From assembly GCA_015680685.1 (NCBI GenBank), contig MNCI01030582.1, positions 97,670 to 149,431 of the forward strand: a stretch of 51,762 bases of DNA, read 5' to 3'. Positions within the stretch are counted from its first letter, which is position 1. Every line of letters starts with the position of its first letter. Below the pieces are notes generated by a model. The model saw only the letters and a program-made list of their open reading frames with translations. It made no database searches and had not been told where the DNA came from. A program made the position numbers and the translations under genes. This document shows, piece after piece, positions 10,143-22,765 of the stretch. Source of the stretch: Gnetum montanum (taxonomy: Eukaryota; Streptophyta; Gnetopsida; Gnetales; Gnetaceae).

Positions 10143-13090
10143 CTATATGTAGTACCTTTTCAGATATATGTGATTCATAGGATTCGGTAACTTGTTGCCA
10201 TCGATATCCGCTAGCTTGAATGCTCCGTTGCCATACACATCCGTCACCAAGAAAGGACCTTTCCAGTTTGCAGAGAATTTACCCACTGGTTTGCGAATGG
10301 CCTTGAGAACTAAATCTCCCTTCTTGATCGAACGCTGCTGAAGATTATGACGATGCTTTTGTGTCTGCTTATCTTAATACTTTTCGATTGTATCAAGCGT
10401 CTGTATTCGCTTTTCTTCTACAGAATCCAAATCCATGATTCGAGACTCAGTGTGTTGAGCCTCATTTATAATCATGGAGAGGACCATTCTTAGATAAGGA
10501 ATTTGTAATTTGAGGGGCAGCACCGCCTCAGATCCGTAGACTAGGCTATAGGGCATATTGTCTGTAGCCGTCCTACATGTAGTACGATATGCCCATAGCA
10601 CATAGAGGATTTTTTTGTGCCATCATCTTTTGTTGCTGTCGAGCATTTTCTTGAGCAGATTGATGATGACTTTGTTTGTGGCCTCAGCTTGACCATTTGA
10701 TTGCGGGTAATAGGGCGAGGAAAAAGACTGTTTAATGCCAAGGCTATCACAGAAGGATTTGGTTTCCATACTACTAAACTGTGGCCCGTTATTGGTCACG
10801 ATAGTCATCGGGAGACCAAATCTGGTTACAATGTTGTCTAAGATGAAATGGTAAATCTGTTGAGATGTGATCTTCCGTAAAGGAATAGCTTTTACCCACT
10901 TTGTAAAGTACTCAGTAGTGGTAATTATGAAGCTATGACCTGCGAAATATTTCGGTGTGATAGGACCTATGATGTCCAGTTCCCATCATTGAAATGACCA
11001 TGTTATCTGAGTCGTATGTAACTCTGTAGGCGACACGTGTATAAGATTTGCGTAACGCTGACACGTGTCGCAAGTTTTAACCTTTGTTAAACAATCTCTT
11101 TCCATGTATGGCCAGTAATACCCTAAGCGACGGATTTTTGAAGCTATAGCCCATGCTGCTACGTGTCCTCCGCATAAACCCTCATGGACCTTGCCAACTA
11201 TACGTTGTGCTTGGTCCTTGTTAACGCAAGTAAGCAGCACACCATCAAAAGAGCGTCTACAGAGAGTACTATCTCCTATGATGATGTACTGCCTAGCTCG
11301 CTTGCAGATTGCATCTTTCTGCACCCATGTTAATTCGTGCGGTGGCTCACCATGTAAGAGGTAAGTCTTAATGCTATCGTACCACTCTGGCGTTCTGTCC
11401 TCGAGCAGAGAGGATATTTGTGCCACTTGAACGATGGGATCTGTGCAATCTGTTATTAATACGGGACAGGTTTCGAATAAGTGTGAGGGTACGTTCAAAG
11501 CCAGTGTAGCCAGTGCATCGGCCAGCGTGTTATCAGTGCGTGGCACGTGTTGGGCATCGATGGTTGTGAACCGCTTCAGAAGATCTTTAGCCATATCGCA
11601 ATAGGGCTATAAATGTGCAGCCTTACAGGTGTAGATTCTTGTGATCTAATTTATGACAAGCATCAAATCACCCCTAATTGCCAGGTATCGAACATCGAGT
11701 TCACTGGCAGTTAGTAATCCCCTGAGGAGTCCCTCATACTCTGCCACATTGTTCGTATAGGGAAAGGTTAAGCGATAAGCGTGAAGACGCACATCTTCAG
11801 GTGATAGCGTAATAACTATAGCGGCGCTACTACCTCTAACAGTTGAAGCTTTGTCGAAGTATAATGTTGCTTCGGGGCCTGTTAGGACAGGGCTTAAGCT
11901 ATGTACATGTTCATCTGAAAATTTAGGCTCTATGGTTGCCTGACTGTCAATAGGTGATGTTATTAATTGGTCAGCTATCGCTTGGCCTTTCGTAGAAGAT
12001 TGACCAATGTACTGCAGATCGAATTCTGCCGTGATAGCCTTCCAACGAGCTATTTTGCTACTTTCATATAAGTTATGCGTAATGGCTCTAAGGATGTTAT
12101 TTTTACAGATGATGTTAACCTGACTACGGAAGAGATAGTGCCTACACTTTTTTAGCGTAAATACTAACGCTAGGCAATTACGCTCTACTTCGTTGTACCT
12201 CGTTTCGTACGCACATAGGGCATGACTCAAGTAGTAGATGGGTACTTCTAACCCATCGCTCCTCCTTTGACAGAGTAATGCAGCTAAGGCTACGTCTGAA
12301 GTTGCGAGGTAGATATAAAATGGTTGATCCCTTTGTGGCGGGAAAACTGTTGGCAAGTGTTGAAGCTCTTGCTTCAAGCTGTTAAACGCATGCTGACAAT
12401 CATCCGTCCATTCGAAATTGACCCCCTTTTTAAGCAAATGTTGCATAGGGTGTAACTTGTCGGTTAATCTCGAGATGAACCGCCTGATAAACTGTAACCT
12501 CCCCTGTAATCCGCGTAATTGCTTAAGACTTGTAGGGGGTGTTAGTTCAACAATGGCCTTGACTTTGTTAGGATCCACGCGTATGTCAATTTCTGATACC
12601 ACAAAACCCAGCATGCGTTCGGTTTTGACTTCGAACACACACTTTTTTGGGTTGAGTTGGAAGTCATATTTAGAGCATCTTTTAAGGACTAATTCCAGAT
12701 CCTTTGAATGATCTTTTGACATTAAAGACTTAACAACTATATCGTCAACATAATCATTCAGTCTCCCTAGAAGGTAATCGCTAAAGATGTACGTCATGGC
12801 TCGTTGATATGTCGCTCCAGCATTTTTTAAGCCAAAAGGCATCATGATGTAACAAAAGGTTCCCCAAGGCATCATGAATGTCGTTGTTAGCTGGTGCTCT
12901 GGGTTGATGCATATTTGGTTATAGCCTGAGAAGCCATCTATGAAGGACAAAAGTGCATGTCCATTGGTTGTATCCACCAATTGATCGATACTCGGCAATG
13001 GGAAGTTATCTTTGATTGTAGCTTTGTTCAAGTCCCAGAAGTCTATGTAGATGCGTATTCCTTCAGTCTTTTTATGAACCACTACAATGT
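10143..13090 (-). pseudogene. Element B pol: RT (N-truncated), RNase H, second RNase H, integrase
   Basis: Minus strand. The reading begins abruptly in RT at NIVVVHKKTEG, because element A inserted at 13091. RT blocks present: LSFIDGFSGYNQ (first catalytic Asp), MPFGLKNAGATYQRAM and YVDD. RNase H follows, then the second RNase H (YFDKAS, AEYEGLLRG, NTLADALATLAL). Integrase shows the HHCC region (HEGLCGGHVA, CDTC), then TNNGPQF and GQAEATNK, and the C-terminal end near 10143. The second catalytic Asp of integrase is Asn here (TNNGPQF instead of DNGPQF). There is a stop after LMLVIN (about 11640) and frameshifts near 10980 and 10620. It cannot make a full pol product. Confidence 0.93.
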
Positions 13091-14255
13091 TGAAACACCA
13101 CAAAATTTCAAGCTTGGTACTTCTCCAGCAAGAAACAGGTCCCTAAGGCTCACGAACAACCACGGCTACATTTGGTGTCGCACATTGCAACTTTGGGAAT
13201 CAAAATGCTTAATTGGCACTAAGTATGCAGTACCAGTGTATACGCCCAGCATATACGCCCAACATCAATAGCGTATATGCCTAGCGTATACATCCAACTT
13301 ACACACCCGACGTACACTTCACATGTACGCTCGGCGGGTACGGTAAATGTTTACGCCTGACATGGAGTCTCCAAAGACAGAATGAAGACAACACCGAAGA
13401 GAAAGCATTGAAACAAGTTGGCAACCATCAGCATATACGCCCGGAGGAAATGCCCAGCCATTGTTGGCGTATATGCTGAGCATGTACGCTCCGCCTCCAC
13501 ACCATCTACGCCCAGCATATCTAGCGTATACGCTGAGAGTCTACGCCCATCTGATACAGCATATACGCTCGACGTATATGCTCAGCAGATGTAATATGTT
13601 GTACACTTGTAAATTTTATGCCCTTTTGCACCCGGTCAATGTCCATGTGTCGCCCAACCTGAGTCTAGCGTAACAACCGGTATAAAAACCCCACTTTTCC
13701 ATTTGCACGGGGCTTTTTTGGCAAAAACTCCCAGAGCATACCAGAGAACGATTACGCTGTGCACCAGAGCTAAAAACCCCTTTACGCTGGATAGTATTGT
13801 ACGCTAGGCACACAGACTATACGCTGTGCATACAGTCCGAACCAGCCGAGTCATCCCTGCATCCACCAGGGCTTTTCGTCCGCCTTGTGTTCCATCACAA
13901 CTGCGTTAGACCGGTGTATTGTACTTTCCTAGTGTAATATCATTGTTTACAGTTTCCGCTAATTTCTTACATGTGTTCTATTTACGCTCGTTTACATTTA
14001 CGTCCTGTTCGCATCTGTTACGCTGTTTACGCTTTCGTTTATGCCTGTTATGCCATTTACACATAACCCAACGTATAGCACTTCGGCATACGTTCGGGGA
14101 AATCCTTGTCTGATTCGCGTGCGGACCACCCAAGGTACTCTACCTTCGTGCATTCCAGCTCGCCCTCAGGCAAAGGTAGGGTCTTCTGTGTGCATCCTAC
14201 GATCCCATGGTCTTTGTTTCCTTCCAACCGGAGACCGACGATTTCAGGCGGTACA
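13091..14255 (+). repeat. 5' LTR of element A
   Basis: 1,165 bp, TGAAACACCACAAAAT to GGTACA. U3 contains the GCGTATACGC-type array (13230-13600). TATA box at 13681. The transcribed part ends with a conserved stretch (about 14040-14255) shared with element C. The last 5 bases before the PBS are GAAAT. It corresponds to 29646-30384 at the other end of A, but the palindrome array differs in indels and substitutions between the two. Confidence 0.93.
13681..13688 (+). promoter_or_regulatory. TATA box of element A 5' LTR
   Basis: TATAAAAACCCC at 13681, preceded by CAACCGG. The same context is at 30258 in the 3' LTR. It is the likely core promoter for sense element RNA. Confidence 0.8.
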
Positions 14256-14260
14256 GAAAT

Positions 14261-14279
14261 TGGCGCTAGAAGGAGGGCC
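14261..14279 (+). other. Primer-binding site, element A
   Basis: TGGCGCTAGAAGGAGGGCC lies 5 bases after the LTR end. It begins with the TGG that pairs with a tRNA CCA 3' end. B's equivalent, TGGTGCTAGAAGGAGGGCT, differs by two bases. I do not assign the tRNA species. Confidence 0.85.
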
Positions 14280-14496
14280 TCCTAAAAAAATTACTCGCAA
14301 AATTCCTAGCGTTTATGCTATTTGGCGTATACACTGCCAACGACACGTCGCTTCCTACTGAAACCCTCCCAGCATCTACGTAGCCTGTTCGGGAAACTCA
14401 GCCTGCAAAACTATCTAGCGTCTACGCTGGTCAGTGTTTACGCCGTCCCTGTTAAAACTTAACTAGAAAACCATACGCTCCATTCTCTACGCTGTC

Positions 14497-14700
14497 TTGT
14501 GTTACGTTGTGTCTTGTTTTACGCTATGCCCTATTTTACGCTATGCCTTGTTCTATGCTGTGCCTTGTTTTACGCTGTGTCTTGTGTTATGCTGTGTCTT
14601 GTTTTACACTGTGCCCTGTTTTACGCTGTGCCTTATTTTACGTTGTGCCATTTTTTACGCTGTACCTTATTTTATGCTGTATTCTGTTTTACGCCAAGGC
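14497..14700 (+). repeat. 17-bp tandem repeat in the untranslated leader of element A
   Basis: About a dozen units of the type TGCCTTGTTTTACGCTG between PBS and gag. Because 17 is not a multiple of 3, three overlapping frames are open across the array, giving three spurious cysteine/leucine-rich reading frames. B's leader is much shorter (about 230 bp) and lacks the array. Confidence 0.85.
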
Positions 14701-14863
14701 TGTATACACTGCCTAGCGTATACGCTACACTCCTTACGCTGTCTACGCTGACGTTAGACACTGAACGTTGAAGCGTATACGCTGCACTTTGCCACCTAGT
14801 TTACGCTGTACTAAGCACGCTAATTTCGCTCCTCTAACCCGTGTCATAATCTCAACAGGTCAT

Positions 14864-17705
14864 CATGAACCCCGTAAAAACCACCGCTGCAACCACTCAG
14901 GTAACTAACATCGTGGACACCATGGCTATCCAATAGCCTGTCGCGCAACACCCAGGAATACAACCCACAGCAGGGCCCTGCTGGTCCCTAAGGTTGTAAG
15001 GGAGAGACCCGGCCTCTAACATTATAACCCAAGATCAGTACAATTTCATATGCATTAAGATACAAGCTGGCCTGGCTATAGACCGAGCTGAAATGGAGGT
15101 AAAGAGGCAGTTCGAACTCTTTTACAGAGGGGGATGTGAGTTCATCCCTTCACCGTATGACGTAATCCCTGTTCCGGAGCAGTATACGGAGCTTTTCACA
15201 CAGCTCCTCCTACAAAGGAGCCACTCGTTGGATCAACCTATGCTAGAGTCCCAACTAGAGGAAGAGGACGAATTCGCTGCTCCATTTGAACAAGAGGATT
15301 CTTACCACACTCTGAGCCCGCAAGCACATGTTAACCCCATTTTTCATCTTGATACAGGGGAAATCATGCCCCTCCAGCATCTCAGGTTCACCCGGGCCCA
15401 AGCACCACCACCAGAAACATCAACACTAGTCCATATTCCTCCCCTGAGCAACCCCCAACCTAACACCTTCCCTCTCGCAATCATACCTACTGTAGCTGCA
15501 GGCTCGTCCTTACAAGCATCGCCCCCTCACAACAGTGTGGGAGTGACATTCCCACCCCGAGTGATAGGGATGCCACACGTAATACCAGCCTCCACATCCG
15601 CCCACTACATCCCTCACATTCAAACGCACGTAACCCCCTCGACCACCGTAACCCAACAAGGGGTCCCTTCGCACAACGTGGCTGGGCAATGGCCAACAAT
15701 GGGTGTGCCGTCACACCAACCCGCTCACCACAATGTGCCATCTCACACATTTCCACATGTTAACATTCCCCAAATATGACCACAAGCGCAGCAGCAATAA
15801 CCCCCCGTATATAATGTATCATCCTTAGCGCCACATGCTGTTCACCTTCCATAAACACAATCGCCGACTATGCAACTTTCAGCGTTTCAACCCACCATCC
15901 AACAGTCTAATCTGTACAATATACCACAATCGCAAGTTGCCTTGTCACCTAGTGTCCTAGATTGGGCAGATGCCAAGAAATTGATGCAAGAATTAACTGA
16001 TGAGGTAAAATGCCTCAAAACAGCCACCGACGGGGAGTTGAAGGTAGTGGACTTCTACCAAGATGACCCCATCAGCTCTTCTGTCCCATCCTTAACCTTG
16101 CCCAAAGGTGTCTCCTTACCAACACTAACCAAGTACAATGGGGAGACAGACCCCAACTCACACTTAATAACATTTAGGTTAGAATGTGTGCTACTCCAAG
16201 CATGGCCCCATGCCATTCTCCGAGTGTTCCCCATGTCCCTCGCGGGGAGAGCACTCGATTGGTATCGGGCTTTGCGAAGGAATTCCATCTCCTCCTTGGA
16301 AGACTTATTACACCAGTTTGTGACCAGGTTCAAATACAACTTGAAACCCGAGGCCACACTGGACAGCCTCATACAGGTCAAGTAAGCACCGCTTGAACCT
16401 GTATAGAAATTTATTCAGAGGTGGAGTGCTGCTCTCAACGAGTTGCACGAGCCGATCTCCCAAACATACTTGCTCACGATTCTCAAGGGAGCTGTTAACG
16501 ATTTCTTTAAATCTAAGCTGTACTACCTTAACGCACGTAAGCTTAATCAGGATTTTTTACAAATCAAAAATATAGAAGAGGCAGCTCAAAACAGCCACGA
16601 CCCTGCATACTTAGCCTTCAAAAATCAACACACTAAAAAAGATAAAGAGAAGGCTAAGACAACCATAGCAGCAATAGCAGGTGCGCAACAAGAAAACATG
16701 ACACACCAAAATAAATCACCCGTAGCCCCTACTAACTACAATAAACCAATTCCCACAACCGCACCGAAATCATCATCATCGCAAAACCCAACAACAAATC
16801 GTACGCAAAATTTTGAGAGGAAAGAACCCTCTCAATATACGCCTTTGCCAATGAAGCCCTCCCAGCTCTTCAATCAACTCCTGAAGGCTGACTTGATGAA
16901 ACATAAACAGTTATCTCCTGTGGCCATCAAGAGACATGACCGGTTCTGTCAACTCGTTCAGAACCCAAGCTTAGCAACGTCGAATGAGCCTCCCGTACCC
17001 AAAGGCTTTAGAATGGATTGCTTTTGTGATTACCATCAATGAAACGGGCACGATACGGATTACTCTTTCACTTTGAAATAGGATATTCAGCGGATGATCG
17101 ATGAAGGCCAAATCACTTTTGATGAGGCCAACCCGGTCCAACCACAGAATCAAGCTATAGGGGTGTACAAAGACCCCCTAAACACCAAAGAGGCCCCATA
17201 CGTCATCAATACAATCTACCTTGATGATGATTCTGATGCACCCAACATTAACATTGTCTATCCCCAATATAAACAGGAAACACCTAATAGGCCGTTCATG
17301 GTTCAGGTTCCCCCCGCTGTGCCCACACCCACGCCTCAACCACCACGTGCTCCCCAGTAGCCATATGTCGTCTGAATACCCTTGGCCGTATCCACACCTA
17401 ACACCATGACACGTGACAAACCATACGTGGTACGTGTCCCTCCCATCATTTCCTCAAATGCATCAACCCCTTCTACTCGGCTTGCCCCTTTCATAGTCCG
17501 AGTACCACCAGCAGTCGCAACGGCAGAGGTCCAACCTCCATCGAAACCAACCCCATATGTCGTTAGGATACCCAAAAATCCTAATGATTACCAAGCCTCC
17601 ACCTCAAAAATGCAAGGCAAACCCAGCCCCTACGTCATTAGGGTACCTGGCCAGTCTTGCACTCAACCACACCTGACTGTCCAACCGTAACCCCGCCTGC
17701 CTCCG
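14864..17705 (+). pseudogene. Element A gag
   Basis: Gag would form the virus-like particle. The ATG at 14864 follows the leader; the N-terminus is frameshifted against the rest near 14960. From about 14985 one frame runs on through protease to 19067. The capsid-type region (about 16030-16600) has TKYNGETDPNSHLITF, MSLAGRALDWYRALR and FVTRFKYNLKPEATLD, matching the retrotransposon gag family. A CDYHQ...GHDTDY region near 17030 corresponds to the Cys/His knuckle of Tat gags, which in B reads CDYHQFCGHDTDYC. The tail has repeats of the type PYVVRVPP. In-frame stops at about 14934, 15777, 16383, 16404 and 17040 disable it; the pair near 16383-16404 are CAA/CAG to TAA/TAG changes relative to B. 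Confidence 0.9.
17100..17705 (+). repeat. PYVVRVPP-type peptide repeats in the gag tail of element A
   Basis: The translated frame has at least six variants of [PF]-[YF]-[VI]-[VI]-[RQ]-[VI]-P separated by 15-30 proline- and threonine-rich residues, for example KPYVVRVPP, APFIVRVPP, TPYVVRIPK and SPYVIRVPG. C has a similar number (48720-49150) and B only two. Confidence 0.85.
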
Positions 17706-19067
17706 TATGTGGTGCAAATCCCAGGGCAGCCCGAGGCTCCAAGACCAGCCCCACCTCCACGTCACACACAAGAACACCTAGCAGATAGGCTTACACGTGA
17801 ACGTGTGGAGAAGGAACGCCAATGGTTAGCTCTGGGTCCACCTAAGCCCATTCCACTTAACTCTATACCTATGTCATCACCTAACAACCAATCGGACGCA
17901 GGTAATGAAGGTGAATCATCTGAAAAATATGAACCGCTTAAAACGATAGCTTCGAACAAAAATGACAAACCAACAAAACATGAAATAAAATTGTTGGGCC
18001 CAATGGATCTAGTTATCATTGATAAAAATGCCCCAAACAGTAGAGCCTTAGCAACGGCCTTGACACAAGTCACCCAAGCATTGAAGCAAAAGAACACTTC
18101 GTTGAGCTTGTATGACTTGGTGCTAACATCCCAAACACATTGAGAAGCTCTAGTACGCATGTTAACGTCGATCCCGGTAATCGAGGACTTGCCCCTGAAC
18201 GAACCCGCCATCCATGCGGTAATGTACTCATCTCACGTGACCACTCCTAAACCCTTGAGCTTCCATGACGACAACATCAAGTTGGATAAGAAAACAAGGG
18301 AAATAACAACAGCCCCCATGTTCATAACGATACGCATAAACCAATTCAGGATACATAGGGTCCATGTAGATGATGGAGCTGCCACAAACGTAGTACCGTA
18401 CCCCATCATTGAACAACTAGGGCTTACTGAATTAATCAAACCAACCGCAACCACATGTTTAAAATCATTCAGCGGGTCACGTGTAATAGTCAAAGGCACA
18501 GTGACCTTAGACTTCATAGCAGGGGATCAATTTCCCATGTTCGTCGATTTCCTGGTGGTTGACGAAATGCCAGGATTCAACCTAATATTAGGGAGACCCT
18601 GGTTGGCCCAACTAAAAGTAGTCTCCTCCCCTATACACCAAGAGATCCACCTGCCTTATGAAGGTGGTGAAATCATCATACACAGGGAGGCTACTACGCC
18701 TATCATTTCATCACATGTAGACATGGACCAAGGCTCGGAGGTCGAGCTTGAAGAGCCTAAACACAACGATAAAAATGCGCAATAACCAGTAAGCAGTAAA
18801 CCTTTAAACATGGAACAAGACCCACCTAGAACAAAAATGCCTGTGTCTGACACTGTACATACAACTTCTTAAATGGAAACTCACACAAAAATCATGCCAA
18901 CCACCGAAACATCTGAAAACACTAACGTGGAAGCCATTTCGTCAGACGTCCCTTGGGCTGAATTATCATTCAATGTGATCAGCGAAGGGGACGCTGCATA
19001 CAGAATCATACCCGTTAACACATCACCTAACATTAAGAGGAAGAAAATTAAAAAACTATTACAATAA
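17706..19067 (+). pseudogene. Element A protease and C-terminal linker
   Basis: An aspartic protease that would process the polyprotein. It is in frame with gag. After a charged linker (17709-18143) and a TGA at 18141, the core (18159-18785) shows HVDDGAATNVVP with the active-site Asp, and NLILGRPWLAQL near its end, the usual retropepsin-like pair of motifs. The active site reads D-D-G rather than the commoner D-T/S-G; B and C read the same, so it is a family trait. The linker ends KKIKKLLQ then TAA at 19065. B and C also stop at this place, so the gag-pro frame has a genuine end here and does not read into RT. Confidence 0.9.
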
Positions 19068-19079
19068 TATCAACATGCC

Positions 19080-19348
19080 CAGTCCGAAATGACATTAAAC
19101 TATAACATGTCTGAAATGACGTTAAACTACAACTCATCTGAAATGACACTAAACTACGATCAATCGAAAAACAAAAATTTTTTTTTCTTTATTAAACTAC
19201 ACTCCTTGTCCAAGATGACGCTAAACTATCATGTCCGAAAAGACGTAAAACTAGCCATGATCGGCAATGATTGGTCAACAGAAAAATCCGCCTACATCAT
19301 TCAAAATATCCCTCATTTACGACTGGGGCCCGAAATGGCCTTAAACTA
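19080..19348 (+). repeat. Boundary repeats between protease and the opposite-strand gene, element A
   Basis: Six units with the core GAAATGACGTTAAACTA, for example GTCCGAAATGACATTAAACT and GTCTGAAATGACGTTAAACT, ending with GGCCCGAAATGGCCTTAAAC. They are related to the repeats before RT (24598-24705) and after integrase (28330-28690). Confidence 0.85.
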
Positions 19349-19626
19349 GTTCATGCACGTATACTTTGTTTTCCTTTTTGTTTAGCATTCACGGTCACAT
19401 CTCTGCATTAAATTTAAAGTAAAAAAAAGAAAAAAAGAGACAAGCCAAAACATTTTACATTGCCATGTTGTGTTTACAATTAAATTCAAAATCAACAAAA
19501 ATTTTCTTACATGCAATGTTGTACAATTACGAGTGTCAACTGTTTTCGTCCATCTCAAAAATTTTCAAGGTACAATTTCCGCATCAATCTCAGTCAAAAA
19601 ACGACAAAAACTTAAAAATTAAAATG
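19349..19626. other. AT-rich spacer downstream of the opposite-strand gene, element A
   Basis: No coding signal. It is AT-rich with A-runs and would be the 3' end region of the opposite-strand gene. C has a matching spacer at 46701-47078, sharing words such as ACATTGCCATGTTGTGTTTA in one orientation or the other. Confidence 0.6.
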
Positions 19627-22600
19627 CTAAACATCTGGGCCGGGAGGGTCGTCCCCTTTAAATTCACCAGCATCAGGGGCCCCTGCTCCACTGGGGCCCG
19701 CTTCTTGGGCATCATTGCCACCTTCATCCTAAAAATACCAAAAAGAAACAACCAACATAAGAATAAGCGAATGTCAAAATTTTAAACATTATTCAATAAA
19801 TTAACTTCATAAGGACAAAACACTTACCATAGGAGATCCCCCTAAGCTGAATTCCAGCCGACGAAGGATTTCTTCTTCTGAAATGTTGGCCCAATCTGTC
19901 CCATCCAGGCCTAAGTCAACATCTGCCAAAGTCTTTCCTTTGTCGACAGCCGACCATGTCGGACGTTTCAGAGGGAACTCGCCCACTGATACTTCCCCAG
20001 AAGCAGTTGTGATCACCCTTGTAGGCGACTCCATTTCCACAGTTGTATTTTGAGCAAAAGTATCGAAGGTAGAACACAAACCCAAACCCTCCACAAACAT
20101 CTCTAGTTGGCGCTTTTCAATAGACACCTCTTTTAACGACTTCTTGTAGTAATGTTTGTGATTTTTCTCATCTTGACCCCACTTACGAACCTTGGAAGCG
20201 AAGGCTTTCCAATCTTGACATTTAAGATTCAGGAGACCAATTTGGGTTTTGTGCTTTGCCATTCTCCGAGTCAGCGATGCATGACGATTTAGTAGGTTCC
20301 AATATCTAGTGTACGTAACCTCGGACGTTCACCAGGAGCGATCACCGCTTAGCTTGGCAGCGGCGAACTCGTACCAAGCCTTCAGATCGTCACGTTCCAC
20401 TGACAATTCAGAGATTTCCTTTTCTTTTGCTTGAATTTGTAGCCACAACTGCTCAATGGAACACCTACAGGTCCATAACGACTTAGCGTTGTGTACAAAG
20501 CCTTCTGCAACTCCATCGTAAACAGGCCTTGGCACCTGTTACACTTCTGGGAAAAGTGTGGTTAAACTTTCTATGCTAATGCTTTCAGAGGGATCCCATC
20601 TCAATTTAGCGCCTACCCACGCAAAAAATGCAAATGTTAGGACAATATAAACAAGATGTGAAATTCCAAACCTCTAAATGATTTATACCTATGTCTGGGT
20701 GGGCTTCCTAGATCCGTTCAACAACTTCCTCCGTGATTCCAGCCACAAAATCCATTTTGCTTGGCATTTCAGACCAAGTAAATGGCTCACGGGTACGCGA
20801 CGAACTAACCTCCGCGGTCGTCTCAGGAGGAAACATTTTCATGGGTACGTCCAGCCGCACCGTCCTGGTCTCGCTGCCTTCATCTAAATAGGATAAAAGC
20901 ACAAAAATAAAATACCATAGGAATGACAATTGGTCAGGCAATTCAAAACGAAATAAAAAGGAAAACGTACCATGATCCTTATCACCCTCTAGGGGGTCGC
21001 CCAAGTCTAGATTTCCCTTAAGGAAGCTGCTAAACATTTGGTTGATAGCGTCCTGATCATCCAACGGTGCGGTTTCAGTGGTATTTTCCTTTAACTCCTC
21101 CGTTCCTCCACCCTGGCTCTTCTCCGTATGTTCCTCCTCATTATTCTTCTCTGTGTTGGTCTCCTTCTCCTTGGTGATAGTCTCTAAAGCCTGCTTCCTC
21201 ACTTTTTTAAATTAGGCCAAAAATATCAATGACACGTAAGCGATTGAAGTAAAAGTTATAAACAAAACAAAAATGATAAAGAAATAAGCGGGTGAGGTCC
21301 GCTTACCAGGTATATGCGCTTCACACGTGGCGGGTTCACATCGGGGACTTCCTCAGTCGTGCGTTCAGGCCTTTTTAACTTTGACTTGGCTTGGCCAACG
21401 GTCTCCTTGATGACACGTTCTGCCCTTCTAGCAGTATAGGGCACGTCATCTGGCTCCAATCCCAAACTATCACGTGTGTGGATTGAAGCGCCAGATGATC
21501 CCCCTGTAGTGATAGAAATAGATTCATCAATGCCTTTAGGTGCATCTTGGGATTTTGCTGTATCAAACAAGTGATTGATCCACGGGCACGATAGCTAACC
21601 CCGATCCCACAGAACAAACTTGTTTTCTGCACGGACCACTAGGAACTCGGCAAAATGATGAAGATAACTGACGAAGAACGCAAAGGTGAAGTGGGATTGC
21701 GCCTCGACATTCGAACGCAACCGCACTATCTCCTTGTGCATGCCCGACAACAAAATTCGTGCCTAGTTATATCGCATGCCCATGTCCAAGATAGTTCGCA
21801 TGACATGAACAGCCTCAACCCCAAGACACTTCACCTGGGAAAGGGTTTTAGGGAATACCCGTGCCCTAAATAGGGGATATAATTCATTCATTTCCACAAG
21901 TTTTGCTTTCCCCTGCATTGGGAATCCCTTGGTACCCTTGGCCACGCCTAGCCAATCCTCCAACTCATGAACCGTTTGGAGCTCTTTATGAGCTTTGTCT
22001 AATACTACATGTAAGCCATTTGCCGGTACGCCAAATAAGTTTGAAAGGAACTTGGGCGACAGATGAGAAACTACCTTGACACTCTTAATCCGGGTGCTGT
22101 AGTACGAGACAGACTCATTAAAAGAATCCACGATCCCAATCATCTCCCCTATGGATACGTTAGGACTAGGGGTCATAAAAAGCTCCATGAGGCCAGCATT
22201 ATCCAGGCAATGAACGATGGACGGTGGGGCTTGTCTATGCAACCACTTTTGAGCCTTAGTCACCTCCCCGAACTTCATCGACAAGGTAGTCTCAGTTCGT
22301 CCAGTTGTCACTGGATCCCCACCAGGAGGTCCATCAACTGTAAAAGCAATTTAAAATGGTCATATCAGCGTAACTCCAAATAGTTGGACCAACTCACTAA
22401 CATATCTAGGAAATGTCATCATTTACCGTTGGTGGTGGATTGAGATGTGCTGCCAAAGTCACGAGGGAAGATTGACCCTTTGTCCGACCAATCTTCATGA
22501 AGCCATCCATGAGCTTTGCACATCGCAAATGCTCTGGAGAACTGCTTATGAAAATGGACGATCGCTCCCTTCGTTTGACCTAGAACGGTTCCACGAAGGG

Positions 22601-22765
22601 TGGGGCCTGTCATGAATGCCTCCAAGGCCGTGCGAGCAAGAGCTAGTCCTTCATCCTCAATGCATGTCCAGTCCAGGTTGGTCTTTGGTCTATAAACAAA
22701 TAAATGTCAAAACAAGAAACAAACACCAAACGACGAAAGGAAACAATAAACTTAAATAGGCCTAC

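Noticed and set aside
13091-14255. Expected target duplication for element A
   Set aside because: The right end of A is deleted, so the flanks cannot be compared.
14497-14771. Three overlapping cysteine/leucine-rich open frames
   Set aside because: They are one 17-bp tandem repeat read in three frames in the untranslated leader.
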